Source of the DNA: an uncultured Alteromonadaceae bacterium
GTDB lineage: Bacteria > Pseudomonadota > Gammaproteobacteria > Enterobacterales > Alteromonadaceae
Length of the DNA: 64,000 nucleotides
NCBI GenBank assembly: GCA_947501935.1
Contig: CANMXU010000010.1
Coordinates: 62,001-126,000, forward strand
Direction: 5' to 3'
The position numbers and the translations under genes were made by a program. Each line of letters starts with the position of its first letter. Position 1 is the stretch's first letter. A model generated the notes under the pieces. That model searched no databases. It saw only the letters and a list, made by a program, of their open reading frames with translations, and had not been told where the DNA came from. Shown here one piece after another: positions 1 to 8,792 of this stretch.

Positions 1-28
1 TATGTTAGTAAATTTCATGGTCTTGTCC

Positions 29-2137
29 TTAGTGTTTAAATACATTGTTAGGGGCGCTTTTTTCAATGGTGAACCAATCTAAATTGAGCTCGCCTGAAGA
101 GGTTACAAAACTATGAAAATTTGGGTAAGCATATTTAATATCCATATACTCTAGTGGGTGCTGCCACTCGTACGGAATATTAATAGCCCATGGCATACCG
201 TTAGCATTTATAAAGTATTCACCGTTATCAGCATCTGAGGCGTCATCACCACGCCCTAAAAAGTTTGCTTGAAAGGCTTCCGTTGGCGCTTGGTTTTTAA
301 GGTGAACTTCAAACCGTCGCCCAGGAGCTTCACCAAATACGTAGCTCCTTAGTTGCTCAGGTGAAGAGAAAATAAAAGGGTCGTAAGGGAAGTTGGCCAC
401 ATCAGCTTTATTTACATTCGCCGCTAATGGAATGTCTAATGAAAAGCTCATTTGAATGTTTGAACCACAACCTGCTTCAGTACGATAATATTTGCAGTTT
501 TCACCTGCGGTGACAAAATCCCACAGGTCATTAGCGATAATAAATATCGCTTCATCTCTATCTTCTTCAAGTGGTGAAAGATTTTGCTCAACACCATTGA
601 TTTTGAAAATTAGGCGGCTAGTATCAACTTGGCTACGTAATAATCCGGGCAGTCGAAAGGCAAAACCGTTATGGTAAGAAGCACCAATGGCAACCACTTC
701 ACCTGTTATTTTAACCCGCAGTAAATTACCCTCAGTGTCAAAAGATGAAAGGCGATAGTGCACCACCAAGTCATTCATATCGTAATCGCCAACTAGCGGC
801 CAATTATCTTCAAAGGCTAGTGTTGCCCAACCTTCAGCCGAAGGATAATGCGTAGTTGTTACGTTTTGCTCGGCTATATCAATTTTATAATCTTCCACTT
901 CACCGTCAGCAACGCCACCAATAGCTGATAAAGACTCTTCAGAGCTTAATCTAAATCTTGCCCAAGTTTCTCCCGTTTCGCTCCAAGTTGGTACATCGTA
1001 AGCCACGATATTACTGCCAGAGCTGACAGCCTCTGAAGTGATAATTTGCTCATCAACGTCAAACTCACCGTCTTTATCAGAGTCGAGCCAAGCGTTAACA
1101 AAACCGTCAGCGGACGCCGTAATATCAACAATGGCCGTTTTACCTGCTTCAACTCCAGTAACAAACGCTATGCCGTCGTTGTCGTCAATTTCAGAGCCGT
1201 TATCTGCGTATGCATTGGGCTCTGTTATTACGTTTTCTCCCAAAAATAAAGTGCCATCACCAATGTCATGGCGCGCACCATTATTATTTATGCTTGAGCC
1301 ATAAGAGTCAGGGGCATCGCCAAAGTCAGTGGTCGGAGAGTCTTGAGAAATAATCGGAGCAAGGGCGCAACGTGCGCCATCGTTATTACTTGACGCAGGG
1401 CCATAGGCAAAAAACTCTGCAACGGGATAATCCCAATTGGTGTTGATTCTAAAAATATTACCGTCGCTATTACGGCTAATATATAAATTACCGGTAACGT
1501 CAAAATACACCGCGCCAAAAGTACCGGCTTCACCAACATTACTAAGTTTTACCGAAGTTCCCGTTTGCACATCAATTTTCCAAAGATTACCCCAGCGATC
1601 AACTGCATAAGCAAAGCCGTTGTCAGGATGGAAGGCTAAATCGTAAATTGCATGATTAAGAGTTGTGCCGTTAACTACATTCACCATAGTTAAATAATCG
1701 TCACTGGCTTCATCTAACGACACCCGAAATAAACCAAAATCTGCGCCCGGACGATAGAGATAATAAGCATTTTCTACTACCGAAATGTCACCAACATAAA
1801 AACCTTTATTCGGCATGTTAGGAATAGTAATAGGTGTTACTTGATAGTTGGCGTCAATACGAACTAGGGTGCCGTAGTAATAATTAAAAGCGTATAAATA
1901 ACTGTCGTGAACACTAAATGCCAGCGCATTCATTTTTTGTTGATTCCAATCAGCAGGTGAGAATTTCTCATAAAATCCAGTTGCTAGCTGCACACCATAT
2001 AGATTGGCTAATTTGTCCTGTATTAAAAATGCTTCGGTTGGGCACTCAGTAAAAGGTTGCGCCTGTAAAACAGCGCCACCCATGCCTAAGGTAAATAACA
2101 TAGCTTTCATGGTTTTTGTTGTGGCTGAATTTATCAT
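29..2137 (-). CDS. LruC/GEVED-domain secreted protein
   Basis: A 702-residue exported protein. The N-terminus has a hydrophobic signal segment (about residues 10-26, the more typical Met being residue 10). Residues about 30-260 look like a beta-propeller-type region with repeated short beta strands. A GEVED domain follows, opening with DFGDAPDSYG near residue 269 and closing with ADGEVEDY near residue 412; inside it DSDKDGEFDVDE is an acidic, calcium-loop-like stretch. The C-terminal part from about residue 444 (DYDMNDLVVHYR) matches LruC/DUF4842 domains. Such proteins are surface or secreted proteins of marine and Bacteroidetes-like bacteria with unproven roles, perhaps adhesion. It stands alone, divergent from the dioxygenase gene at 2494. 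Family assignment is from recognised motifs; function is unknown. Confidence 0.8.
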   Translation of the reverse strand: MINSATTKTMKAMLFTLGMGGAVLQAQPFTECPTEAFLIQDKLANLYGVQLATGFYEKFSPADWNQQKMNALAFSVHDSYLYAFNYYYGTLVRIDANYQVTPITIPNMPNKGFYVGDISVVENAYYLYRPGADFGLFRVSLDEASDDYLTMVNVVNGTTLNHAIYDLAFHPDNGFAYAVDRWGNLWKIDVQTGTSVKLSNVGEAGTFGAVYFDVTGNLYISRNSDGNIFRINTNWDYPVAEFFAYGPASSNNDGARCALAPIISQDSPTTDFGDAPDSYGSSINNNGARHDIGDGTLFLGENVITEPNAYADNGSEIDDNDGIAFVTGVEAGKTAIVDITASADGFVNAWLDSDKDGEFDVDEQIITSEAVSSGSNIVAYDVPTWSETGETWARFRLSSEESLSAIGGVADGEVEDYKIDIAEQNVTTTHYPSAEGWATLAFEDNWPLVGDYDMNDLVVHYRLSSFDTEGNLLRVKITGEVVAIGASYHNGFAFRLPGLLRSQVDTSRLIFKINGVEQNLSPLEEDRDEAIFIIANDLWDFVTAGENCKYYRTEAGCGSNIQMSFSLDIPLAANVNKADVANFPYDPFIFSSPEQLRSYVFGEAPGRRFEVHLKNQAPTEAFQANFLGRGDDASDADNGEYFINANGMPWAINIPYEWQHPLEYMDIKYAYPNFHSFVTSSGELNLDWFTIEKSAPNNVFKH

Positions 2138-2493
2138 AGTGCGTTACGTCTCTGCATAAAATGAAATACTTATAAGTAGAGAGCAACAACAATGCCAATG
2201 AGGTTATGTTTTATTTTTCAAAGGTTTATTTTGTTTTTCTGATTTTTAAATGATCTAAAGGAGGATTGTTTCGCGATCTAAAATGCAAATTGCAAAAAGA
2301 GCAGTAAACAAAAATATGCTGAATAGGCGCATAGGATAGCAAGGCTAAGATATTTAATTTTATCGAAATGTTTTACAATCTCTGCCAATTCTTTATGGGT
2401 ATTAAAGCGGGCACTGTTTTAAGTGGAAAATAGCCTAATTAAAGCTGTTATAGCGTTTTTATCGGAAAATTAAAGTGGAGCAAGTGGGCGTAA
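2138..2493. other. Divergent intergenic region
   Basis: This 356-bp AT-rich stretch separates two divergently transcribed genes and must hold both promoters. I see no open frame with a ribosome binding site, no operator-like palindrome and no RNA gene. Confidence 0.5.
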
Positions 2494-3279
2494 ATGTTAG
2501 TTAATTCCAGTCAATTACAGAGTAAATACGATGAACATGGTTACTTTGTTATTCGAAATTATTTCAATGCTGATGAAATAGCATCACTGAGAGCCGTTAT
2601 TTTAAAATTTCATCAGCGGTGGAAACAAGACAACGCCAAGTTTTATCAAGAGGAGGCGTTTAATTCTTCTTTAATTACTGGCAGTCAGTATTTGCAATAC
2701 GGCGATAGAGTTCAGCTATTCAACTTTATCAGCTCAAAAAAAATAATGGCGCTGATCGACTCAGTTATACCTGCCACTCCAGCATTTATGAATACCCAAT
2801 TATTTTTTAATCCGGTTAATATTGAGCAAAAAGATTTTTGGCATCGTGATTGCCAATATGATTATGATGTTGAAGACCAAATGAAGGTAATTCAAAACAC
2901 GCAAGTAGTACATCTGCGTATTCCTTTATTTGATGAACATGGCATGGAACTAGTGCCTGGAACTCATAAACGTTGGGATAACGAGGAGGAATATAATGTA
3001 CGACAAGAAGAAAAGGGCCGAGTGAGTAGCGAGAACCTTTCTAGCGGTAAAAAAATTAATTTAGCTGCAGGCGATATCTTGGTATTTGCTGCCGATATGA
3101 TCCACCGCGGTTTATACGGCTTAGATAGATTAGCACTAGACATGTTAGTTTTTGATTCAGTTGGTGATTATGTTGACTATGTTGACGACGACTGTTTGCC
3201 AAGTGATGACATGCTAGATGAAATTGACAACCCTAGGATATTTCTTAATACCATGGCGTTAAAGCTAAAGGCGGGCTAG
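2494..3279 (+). CDS. Phytanoyl-CoA dioxygenase (PhyH) family protein
   Basis: A 261-residue Fe(II)/2-oxoglutarate-dependent oxygenase of the PhyH family. The iron-binding facial triad is visible: H117 and D119 in FWHRDCQYD, and H204 in MIHRGLYG, with a nearby Arg (about 212) as candidate 2-oxoglutarate anchor. Opening residues (YDEHGYFVIRNYF) are the usual PhyH N-terminus. The substrate cannot be read from sequence; family members hydroxylate lipids, ectoine, halogenated or natural-product substrates. It has no signal peptide and no operon partner, so context does not narrow the role. Family call is firm, substrate is unknown. Confidence 0.85.
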   Translation: MLVNSSQLQSKYDEHGYFVIRNYFNADEIASLRAVILKFHQRWKQDNAKFYQEEAFNSSLITGSQYLQYGDRVQLFNFISSKKIMALIDSVIPATPAFMNTQLFFNPVNIEQKDFWHRDCQYDYDVEDQMKVIQNTQVVHLRIPLFDEHGMELVPGTHKRWDNEEEYNVRQEEKGRVSSENLSSGKKINLAAGDILVFAADMIHRGLYGLDRLALDMLVFDSVGDYVDYVDDDCLPSDDMLDEIDNPRIFLNTMALKLKAG

Positions 3280-3447
3280 ATGTTAGCTTTGATGGTGTTA
3301 GGGTTTCGAGGCAGAGCTTTGTGATTAGAAGTTGCAGCTATTTTTCGGCGCACGATTTATTAGAAATATTATTTTATCGAAATACGATGATTAACAAATA
3401 AGCGCAGTGAGTTATTTAATTATGCATAACTCACTTACATACTTAAT

Positions 3448-3488
3448 AGCAGCTAAATAGTCAGCAGCTAAATAGTCAGCAGCTAAAT
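3448..3488. repeat. 15-bp tandem repeat, 2.7 copies
   Basis: Unit AGCAGCTAAATAGTC occurs at 3448-3462 and 3463-3477 with a partial third copy at 3478-3488. It lies in the spacer between the convergent PhyH-like and DUF3297 genes. Probably a slippage repeat. Confidence 0.8.
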
Positions 3489-3510
3489 TATCGGTTTTCA
3501 TTGTCAGAGC

Positions 3511-3765
3511 TTACTTATAAAAGGCTTCAACTGTGCCTTTTATCGTAATAAGCATAGGTTGACCACGACGATCTAACGCTTTAGGTGCAGGAATTTTTAC
3601 CCAACCTTCACTGATGCAATATTCTTCAACATCGAAACGCTCTTTGCCGTTAATACGAATGCCAATGCTGTGTTCAAAAACTTCAGCTACGTGATGTGGG
3701 CTGCGGGGATTACCCGAAAGGCGATCTGGTAAAGCGGGTAGCGAGTTAGTGTCGTTCATGTTCAT
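3511..3765 (-). CDS. DUF3297 family protein
   Basis: A small soluble protein of 84 residues that matches the DUF3297 family in length and in its conserved core (SPHHVAEVFEHSIGIRING, then EEYCISEGWVKI). Such proteins are often mislabelled glutathione peroxidase in databases; no catalytic cysteine or selenocysteine is present here. An AGG lies just upstream of the ATG on the minus strand. It is a single-gene unit and its function is unknown. Confidence 0.8.
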   Translation of the reverse strand: MNMNDTNSLPALPDRLSGNPRSPHHVAEVFEHSIGIRINGKERFDVEEYCISEGWVKIPAPKALDRRGQPMLITIKGTVEAFYK

Positions 3766-3896
3766 GACCTAAGGAAATAAAAAAGTGCGCCATTGTAGAC
3801 AAAATATCGCTAACGCTCAAGAACGACGGAAGCCTTTCAAGTAAATTTTAACTTTAGGTTAACGCAGCATGTCCGTTGCTGCTGTATTTCAATTGT

Positions 3897-4328
3897 TCAA
3901 TGTTGCTTAACCAAATCTGGTAAAAAATTACAAATACTTAACAGGGCATTTTGCGAGGTTTTATAGTGTCCAAGCGCTTCACCACCCGTTGGGCATGGAT
4001 AATTACTGATAAATTTTCGCAAGGCTTTGATATCTTTTTTTATCGTTTTTGATGATGCGGGCACATTTTGGGCTAAAGACTCTAAGGGAGCATCAATAGT
4101 TTTGAAAATACGTTGAACTTTATCATGCATCCTTAATTTTGAAGTATCACTACTTAACGCCTCAATTATTGGAGCAAGTTCAAGGCTAACTTCTTTAAAT
4201 TGCTTTTCATATTTAGCAGCAAAAGAGACTAACCATAATTGCTTTTTTACTTTGTTAACTTCATTTAGGGTATATAACGCAATAAATCCCCCTATTATTG
4301 AAGCAACTGAGCCTATATCGCTTAACAT
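3897..4328 (-). CDS. Membrane-anchored hypothetical protein
   Basis: A 143-residue protein that I do not recognise. The first 25 residues form one hydrophobic helix (SVASIIGGFIALYTLNEV), and the rest is a lysine-rich, mostly helical soluble region, so it is likely a single-pass inner-membrane protein with a cytoplasmic or periplasmic helical domain. The ATG at 4328 is preferred over the TTG one codon upstream because GGAT lies at proper spacing from it. No homologous domain is evident and neighbours give no clue. Confidence 0.6.
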   Translation of the reverse strand: MLSDIGSVASIIGGFIALYTLNEVNKVKKQLWLVSFAAKYEKQFKEVSLELAPIIEALSSDTSKLRMHDKVQRIFKTIDAPLESLAQNVPASSKTIKKDIKALRKFISNYPCPTGGEALGHYKTSQNALLSICNFLPDLVKQH

Positions 4329-4450
4329 CAAAAATATCCTTTATTGAAAACATTGCCCATTATAGAGCGTTAATAAAATGCTCAAGGTAACATTACCGTA
4401 CTAGCTTGCATCGCCGCCCATCATCACCTTGGTAATCGCAGGTGTTATAT

Positions 4451-5344
4451 TTATGCTTCTGTTTGCAGGGCAATAGCGGCCATTTTCATGGTGCTTTCAA
4501 ACGTTTCAGCACCGGCGATAAATAATCCATTATGACAAAACATCGCATCATCAATTCCGGTTACAGCTTTAAGTTCGTCATCCGATAAGCCGGCCCATGG
4601 TTTCGGTAGTGATTTTCTATCTTCAAATGAACCTGGCTCAACAGGTACGGTTTGAATGCGCCATTGGCCTGAGCCAGAAGGGTAAACCATATATAACGCT
4701 TGTGTAGATAAGGCGTGAACAGTTCTTTTCCACGGTGTATATTTTTCTAAAACAATCACTCGTGGGTCTTGTGCATCTTCAATCGCTTTAGCGACTATGT
4801 CTTTTGCGCTAATACCGCCATTAGCTGTGGCAATAAAGCGCGTTAATACTCGTGATGCAAACTCAACAGCTTCATCAAAACAGCTATCAAAGTGGCTGTC
4901 TTCTTGCCATGTTGGGTTAAACATTGAAATTGTTTGGCTAAGGCTAATACCTTGAGCAACACCTTCAACATGACCACAGTCGATGGCGTCAATGGTTGAT
5001 ACTAAACCTGCGTCAACAGAATTGGCAACTTCTTGGTTACCTTGGCATATTTGTACGCCATATTTTTGCCAAATTAAACCAAATGACGAGTAAGGAATAC
5101 CATTTTCACGCTCACCAGCGCCGCCACGTTGATGATGATCAAAACGGCCAGCGTCAGCGTTATATTCTCCGCCAACATCAATGACAATATCAGCCTCGGC
5201 GATCAGTTCTAAATTACGGGTGCGGATAAGATTAAAAGCGGGGAATATGGTTTTTAGTGCAGCAATACTGAAAACATCGTCTGCATGAAAGTTACCGTTA
5301 TGGGTTGCTATGGTTATATCTGTCATTTGTGTATGTTGTGCCAT
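4451..5344 (-). CDS. MYG1 family metal-dependent hydrolase (UPF0160)
   Basis: A 297-residue member of the MYG1/UPF0160 family, related to DHH phosphoesterases. Its metal-binding motifs are present: HNGNFHADD (H15 to D23) and DHHQRGG (about residues 68-74), with the C-terminal IDDAMFCHNGLFIAGA region typical of the family. Eukaryotic MYG1 is reported to be a 3'-5' RNA exonuclease; the bacterial role is not established. A second Met at residue 7 aligns better with the usual family N-terminus, so the start could be at 5326. It is followed by the yehS-like gene on the same strand, about 50 bp apart, in the order yehS then this gene. Confidence 0.85.
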   Translation of the reverse strand: MAQHTQMTDITIATHNGNFHADDVFSIAALKTIFPAFNLIRTRNLELIAEADIVIDVGGEYNADAGRFDHHQRGGAGERENGIPYSSFGLIWQKYGVQICQGNQEVANSVDAGLVSTIDAIDCGHVEGVAQGISLSQTISMFNPTWQEDSHFDSCFDEAVEFASRVLTRFIATANGGISAKDIVAKAIEDAQDPRVIVLEKYTPWKRTVHALSTQALYMVYPSGSGQWRIQTVPVEPGSFEDRKSLPKPWAGLSDDELKAVTGIDDAMFCHNGLFIAGAETFESTMKMAAIALQTEA

Positions 5345-5393
5345 GTTATGTGATAGGGGATAAAAATACTGTGCTAGTCGTTAATAACCAAAA

Positions 5394-5858
5394 TTACTGA
5401 GGTTTTGTAACCGACATTGAATAACCGAGTAAAAAGCTTTGCAGGATTTGATCGTTACATTCACGATAATGTTTATTTTCAGGCTTACGGAAAAATGCAC
5501 CAAGCTCATGTTTCGTTAACTTTAATTCGACCAGCTCTAAAATAGCTAAAATATCTTCAGCCTTTAAATTAAGGGCAATACGCAGTTTTTGAAAAACCAT
5601 ATTATTATTTAAATTAGCTTCTGGCTGGGGTTGTTCACCGTCACGCTTGCCACGTTTAAGGTTAATAAAGCCATTTAGAAAAAGGGCTAATTCTGTGCCG
5701 CTAACTTTGATAAAGTTTTTGTCATCATCTTTTTTTAACCAAGCAGTAATTTGTTCTTTTGTGGTAATGAAATCTGCTAAGGCGAAAATTTCAATCAACT
5801 TACTGTCATTTAAAGTAAATGTACTACGTATAAGGTGCAAAATATCATTGTTGGTCAA
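5394..5858 (-). CDS. yehS: DUF1456 family protein YehS
   Basis: A 154-residue protein with two copies of the DUF1456 helical repeat (residues about 3-70 and 85-150), as in Escherichia coli YehS. The reading frame begins with TTG; AGGA lies about 8 bases upstream, and the resulting N-terminus (MTNNDILHLIR) aligns with the known YehS start MLSNDILRS, so the TTG start is credible. YehS function is unknown. It probably shares a transcript with the downstream MYG1 gene. Confidence 0.85.
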   Translation of the reverse strand: MTNNDILHLIRSTFTLNDSKLIEIFALADFITTKEQITAWLKKDDDKNFIKVSGTELALFLNGFINLKRGKRDGEQPQPEANLNNNMVFQKLRIALNLKAEDILAILELVELKLTKHELGAFFRKPENKHYRECNDQILQSFLLGYSMSVTKPQ

Positions 5859-6058
5859 AATAGATCCTAGTCTTAGGTAAGCCCAGTTTAATCAACATGA
5901 TTACTGGAGCGCGATATTTTAGCAGAGTTTGCCTTTAGTCCCTATTAAATTACTGATAACACTGCCGCTAAAGTAAAATTATATTGCTGCTTTCAATATT
6001 GCTCTTATGTTCTAATAGCTGAGCACTTAAGCTGCTAAAAATTCACGGTATTAAATTT

Positions 6059-6706
6059 ATGGTTAATTCATTGCTGAAAATGTCTTCAAAAGCAACACTC
6101 TTGTATGTTCATGACCCTATGTGCAGCTGGTGTTGGGGTTATCAACCAACATGGCAATTATTACAAGAAAAACTGATAGAAAAGCTCAGTGCTACGCTTG
6201 ATATACAATATTGTGTCGGCGGTTTAGCCCCTGATACTGATGAGCCAATGCCTGATCATATGCAACATTTTTTGCAGCAAACTTGGCATAAAATTGCCGA
6301 GCAATTAGGCACCCAATTTAATTTTTATTTTTGGCAGCAGTGTCAGCCAAAGCGCTCTACTTACCCAGCGTGTCGAGCAACACTGGTGGCTCGCGAACTA
6401 GGTAAAGAGCAGGAAATGATACTGGCTATTCAGCAAGGCTATTATTTACAAGCTAAAAACCCGTCAGAGCAGGGCGCACTAATAAAAATGGCCGCTGCTA
6501 TAGGGCTTGATGTTAATGCTTTTGAACAAGCGCTAAGTAGCGAAAAAGTGAATCAGCAATTGTTAGCTGAAATAGCCATGGTGCGAGCACTGCCCATTAA
6601 TGGTTTTCCGTCTTTGGTACTCGCGATTGAAAATGAATATAGCGCCATAACAGTTGATTATAAACACTGGCAAACCAGCTTTGATGAAATTATCAGTAAG
6701 CTATGA
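6059..6706 (+). CDS. DsbA family thioredoxin-fold protein
   Basis: A 215-residue thioredoxin-fold protein of the DsbA/FrnE-like group. The active site is C22-S-W-C25 in HDPMCSWCWGY, followed by the all-helical insertion and the GFPSLVL segment that carries the cis-proline. No signal peptide is present, so it should act in the cytoplasm, like FrnE-type or 2-hydroxychromene-2-carboxylate-isomerase-like oxidoreductases. Met 8 (6080) is an alternative start. It is monocistronic, ends at a bidirectional terminator, and faces the small DUF465 gene. Confidence 0.85.
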   Translation: MVNSLLKMSSKATLLYVHDPMCSWCWGYQPTWQLLQEKLIEKLSATLDIQYCVGGLAPDTDEPMPDHMQHFLQQTWHKIAEQLGTQFNFYFWQQCQPKRSTYPACRATLVARELGKEQEMILAIQQGYYLQAKNPSEQGALIKMAAAIGLDVNAFEQALSSEKVNQQLLAEIAMVRALPINGFPSLVLAIENEYSAITVDYKHWQTSFDEIISKL

Positions 6707-6762
6707 ATAGCCTTTGCTCCTAACGGCAGAAATAGGTTTAATCGCGAAATTCTTACCTGCAT

Positions 6763-6791
6763 AAAAAAGCACGAGAAATACTCGTGCTTTT
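6763..6791. terminator. Bidirectional hairpin terminator
   Basis: Stem AAAAGCACGAG / CTCGTGCTTTT around a five-base loop, with A-run on the left and T-run on the right. It separates the convergent DsbA-like and DUF465 genes. Confidence 0.9.
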
Positions 6792-6814
6792 AGGGTGATT
6801 TAATCTTCTAGGTA

Positions 6815-7054
6815 TTATTCAGAAATAATTTTCTTATATAATGAATCTTTTAATACGGATCTTTCGTGTTTCAATTGATGCATTGCATCATCTTCAATTG
6901 GCGTATTTTTTAATTCAAGCTTTCTAATTTCTTTGTCTAAAGCGTGATAACGTTTAGCGTTTTTAGCAAATAATGAGTCTGTTTTATTTAACGCTGAAAT
7001 TTTATCTTTTTGACTTGGAAATTCGTGCACTAAAGAATGGTCTTCACCTAACAT
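6815..7054 (-). CDS. DUF465 (YdcH-like) small protein
   Basis: A 79-residue coiled-coil protein. It matches the DUF465/YdcH pattern: an N-terminal EFPSQKDKI, then heptad-rich helices ending with HERSVLKDSLYKKI. A strong AAGGAG precedes the ATG. Such proteins are widespread and usually abundant, but no function is proven. It terminates at the hairpin 6763-6791. Confidence 0.85.
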   Translation of the reverse strand: MLGEDHSLVHEFPSQKDKISALNKTDSLFAKNAKRYHALDKEIRKLELKNTPIEDDAMHQLKHERSVLKDSLYKKIISE

Positions 7055-7356
7055 GGTAGCTCCTTAATTTAAAAAAGTTTTGGAAACTAAAATCAACGCC
7101 GCATTAATATTTTACGTGATTATATTTCACTAATAATACGACTGCTGTTGCATACATATATAAGTTAACGCTAATAATATCAAAGACGCTTAATGTCGAT
7201 AATGCAACATTTATTGAAAATATTTATGTTTGGGCTTTTGAAAAAAAACTCCCCTAAGTGTCTAGTCTTTGAAAGCGCTAAGCTTGGGGGAGTTGGTGTT
7301 ACTACTATGGTTAATGTTGTTATGAAGATTATTAATTTAACTTAACTTATTCAGAA
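7055..7356. other. Intergenic region with terminator
   Basis: About 300 bp between two minus-strand genes. It holds the promoter of the DUF465 gene and the terminator of the gene at 7357-7974. Nothing else is evident. Confidence 0.5.
7241..7294 (-). terminator. Rho-independent terminator
   Basis: Inverted repeat AACTCCCCTAAG (7247-7258) and CTTGGGGGAGTT (7283-7294), one G-U pair, 24-base loop. On the minus strand the stem is followed by a run of eight T. It serves the exported protein gene that ends at 7357. Confidence 0.85.
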
Positions 7357-7974
7357 TTAATCTTCATAGCCCCATGGTGCGGTAGGTGGCAATATTGGCT
7401 TGGTTAAGTCAAAGTCAACGCGAAACTCTCGGCCATCTCTAACTAAGAGATAGCTGAATTTTTTCGGGTAAATATACATTTGCCAGATATTGCCATTAGA
7501 TTGTGGAATACCCAGTTTTACAAAAAGTTCTTTCGAGTATTGATCGGCAGGGAACGATTGAGCTTCTGCCCAGCCAGCATCAAATGTATGTCCGCCATAC
7601 ATGGTTGATTCATCATTAGTGCCGTCTTTATGTCGATGATCATGTTTTAATGATAAGCCAGAGCCGGTTTTAGTGATCAGCCATGTTCTTGATGCATCAT
7701 CACCAACATGGAAAGGAATCTGTAGCTGGGCGTCGCTACATTTTCGCACATGCATAACGAGCTTTTTATTGGCAAAACTAGCACTATTTGAGTTGTCGAC
7801 GCTTACTTTTCCTGCGAAGGCTTTCCCGCAATATTGCTTAATGTTATTAAAAAATGCATCGTGAGATTTGATAGAAACCAAAGGGGCTGCTGATATATTT
7901 GCAGCTAAAGCTTGTTGTGCGCTAACCAGTGGTAAAGAAACGAATAATATGAACTTACAGATTTTAATTAACAT
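7357..7974 (-). CDS. Exported hypothetical protein
   Basis: A 205-residue protein with a clear signal peptide (residues 1-24, hydrophobic core ending QQALAA), so periplasmic or secreted. The mature part is rich in aromatic and charged residues and holds two cysteines (C49 in QYCGKAF and the one in VRKCSDAQ) that could form a disulfide. Histidine-rich KHDHRHKDG and the C-terminal PTAPWGYED are notable. I do not recognise the family. AGGAGG lies right before the ATG, which makes the start secure. It is monocistronic. Confidence 0.7.
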   Translation of the reverse strand: MLIKICKFILFVSLPLVSAQQALAANISAAPLVSIKSHDAFFNNIKQYCGKAFAGKVSVDNSNSASFANKKLVMHVRKCSDAQLQIPFHVGDDASRTWLITKTGSGLSLKHDHRHKDGTNDESTMYGGHTFDAGWAEAQSFPADQYSKELFVKLGIPQSNGNIWQMYIYPKKFSYLLVRDGREFRVDFDLTKPILPPTAPWGYED

Positions 7975-8149
7975 AATACCTCCAAAAAGATCACTATAAA
8001 GAATCCCTTAAGCTCCGGCAATATTACTTTTGTAACCCATAGGTGACAGAAGTCTAAACCTTCCAATGCAGAACTTACGATAAAATGAATACCCGTTTCA
8101 TTATTTGCACCGTACAATAGCGCACTTATCTTTCATTAGTCATCAAGCT

Positions 8150-8710
8150 ATGACTTTATTATGCGAATCCAGGTTATATAAAGACCCTTTTATGCGTTTA
8201 TTAAAATCGACCATTCATACTGATATTAGCGATATGTCAGCTAAAAGCTTCACCCGAAAAGCGACCAGAGCCATTGTTTTAAATGGCGATAATATTTTAC
8301 TGTTATACACCAAACGTTATCACGACTATAGCTTACCCGGTGGCGGCGTTGATGAGGGCGAAAGCATTACCGCTGGCCTTATTCGCGAATTAAAAGAAGA
8401 AACGGGCGCGCATAATGTGCAAAACATTGAAGAATTTGGTTTGTATGAAGAATACCGCCCGTGGCATAAGCCCGGTTTTGATATTGTTCATATGCAGTCT
8501 TATTGTTATGTTTGCACTATTGATGATGAATTGCTGACGCCTGAATTTGAACCTCATGAAATAGACAATGGTATGCACCCTATTTGGATGAATATTCATC
8601 ATGCCATTAGTCATAATGAACACACCATTGCCAATAGCGACAAAAAAGGCCTTTCCATTGAACGAGAAACTTATCTATTAAAATTAATTGTTAGTGAGTT
8701 ATTAGCTTAA
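8150..8710 (+). CDS. NUDIX hydrolase
   Basis: A NUDIX family pyrophosphohydrolase of about 186 residues. The full Nudix box is present: GGGVDEGESITAGLIRELKE followed by ETGA, matching GX5EX7REUXEEXGU. The substrate is not identifiable; the family hydrolyses nucleoside diphosphates linked to other moieties. The start is uncertain: the frame is open from a TTG at 8105, with ATG codons at 8150, 8192 and 8237; the core domain begins after the last, and none has a strong Shine-Dalgarno sequence. It ends at a terminator shared with the TonB receptor gene. Confidence 0.85.
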   Translation: MTLLCESRLYKDPFMRLLKSTIHTDISDMSAKSFTRKATRAIVLNGDNILLLYTKRYHDYSLPGGGVDEGESITAGLIRELKEETGAHNVQNIEEFGLYEEYRPWHKPGFDIVHMQSYCYVCTIDDELLTPEFEPHEIDNGMHPIWMNIHHAISHNEHTIANSDKKGLSIERETYLLKLIVSELLA

Positions 8711-8743
8711 TAAAAGCTAAGTTTAATAGTTGTTTATAAATGA

Positions 8744-8780
8744 AAAAGGCCAACTGCGATAACGCGAGTTGGCCTTATTT
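8744..8780. terminator. Bidirectional terminator
   Basis: Stem AAGGCCAACT-GCG / CGC-g-AGTTGGCCTT with a four-base loop and one bulged G, flanked by an A-run and T-rich sequence. It separates the convergent NUDIX and TonB-dependent receptor genes. Confidence 0.9.
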
Positions 8781-8792
8781 AAATGCGCTTTT

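Noticed and set aside
3448..3488. 15-bp tandem repeat as an iteron or origin
   Set aside because: Too few copies, no DnaA boxes or replication gene nearby.
6815..7054. DUF465 small gene as an antitoxin
   Set aside because: No toxin partner nearby and the sequence matches YdcH-like proteins.
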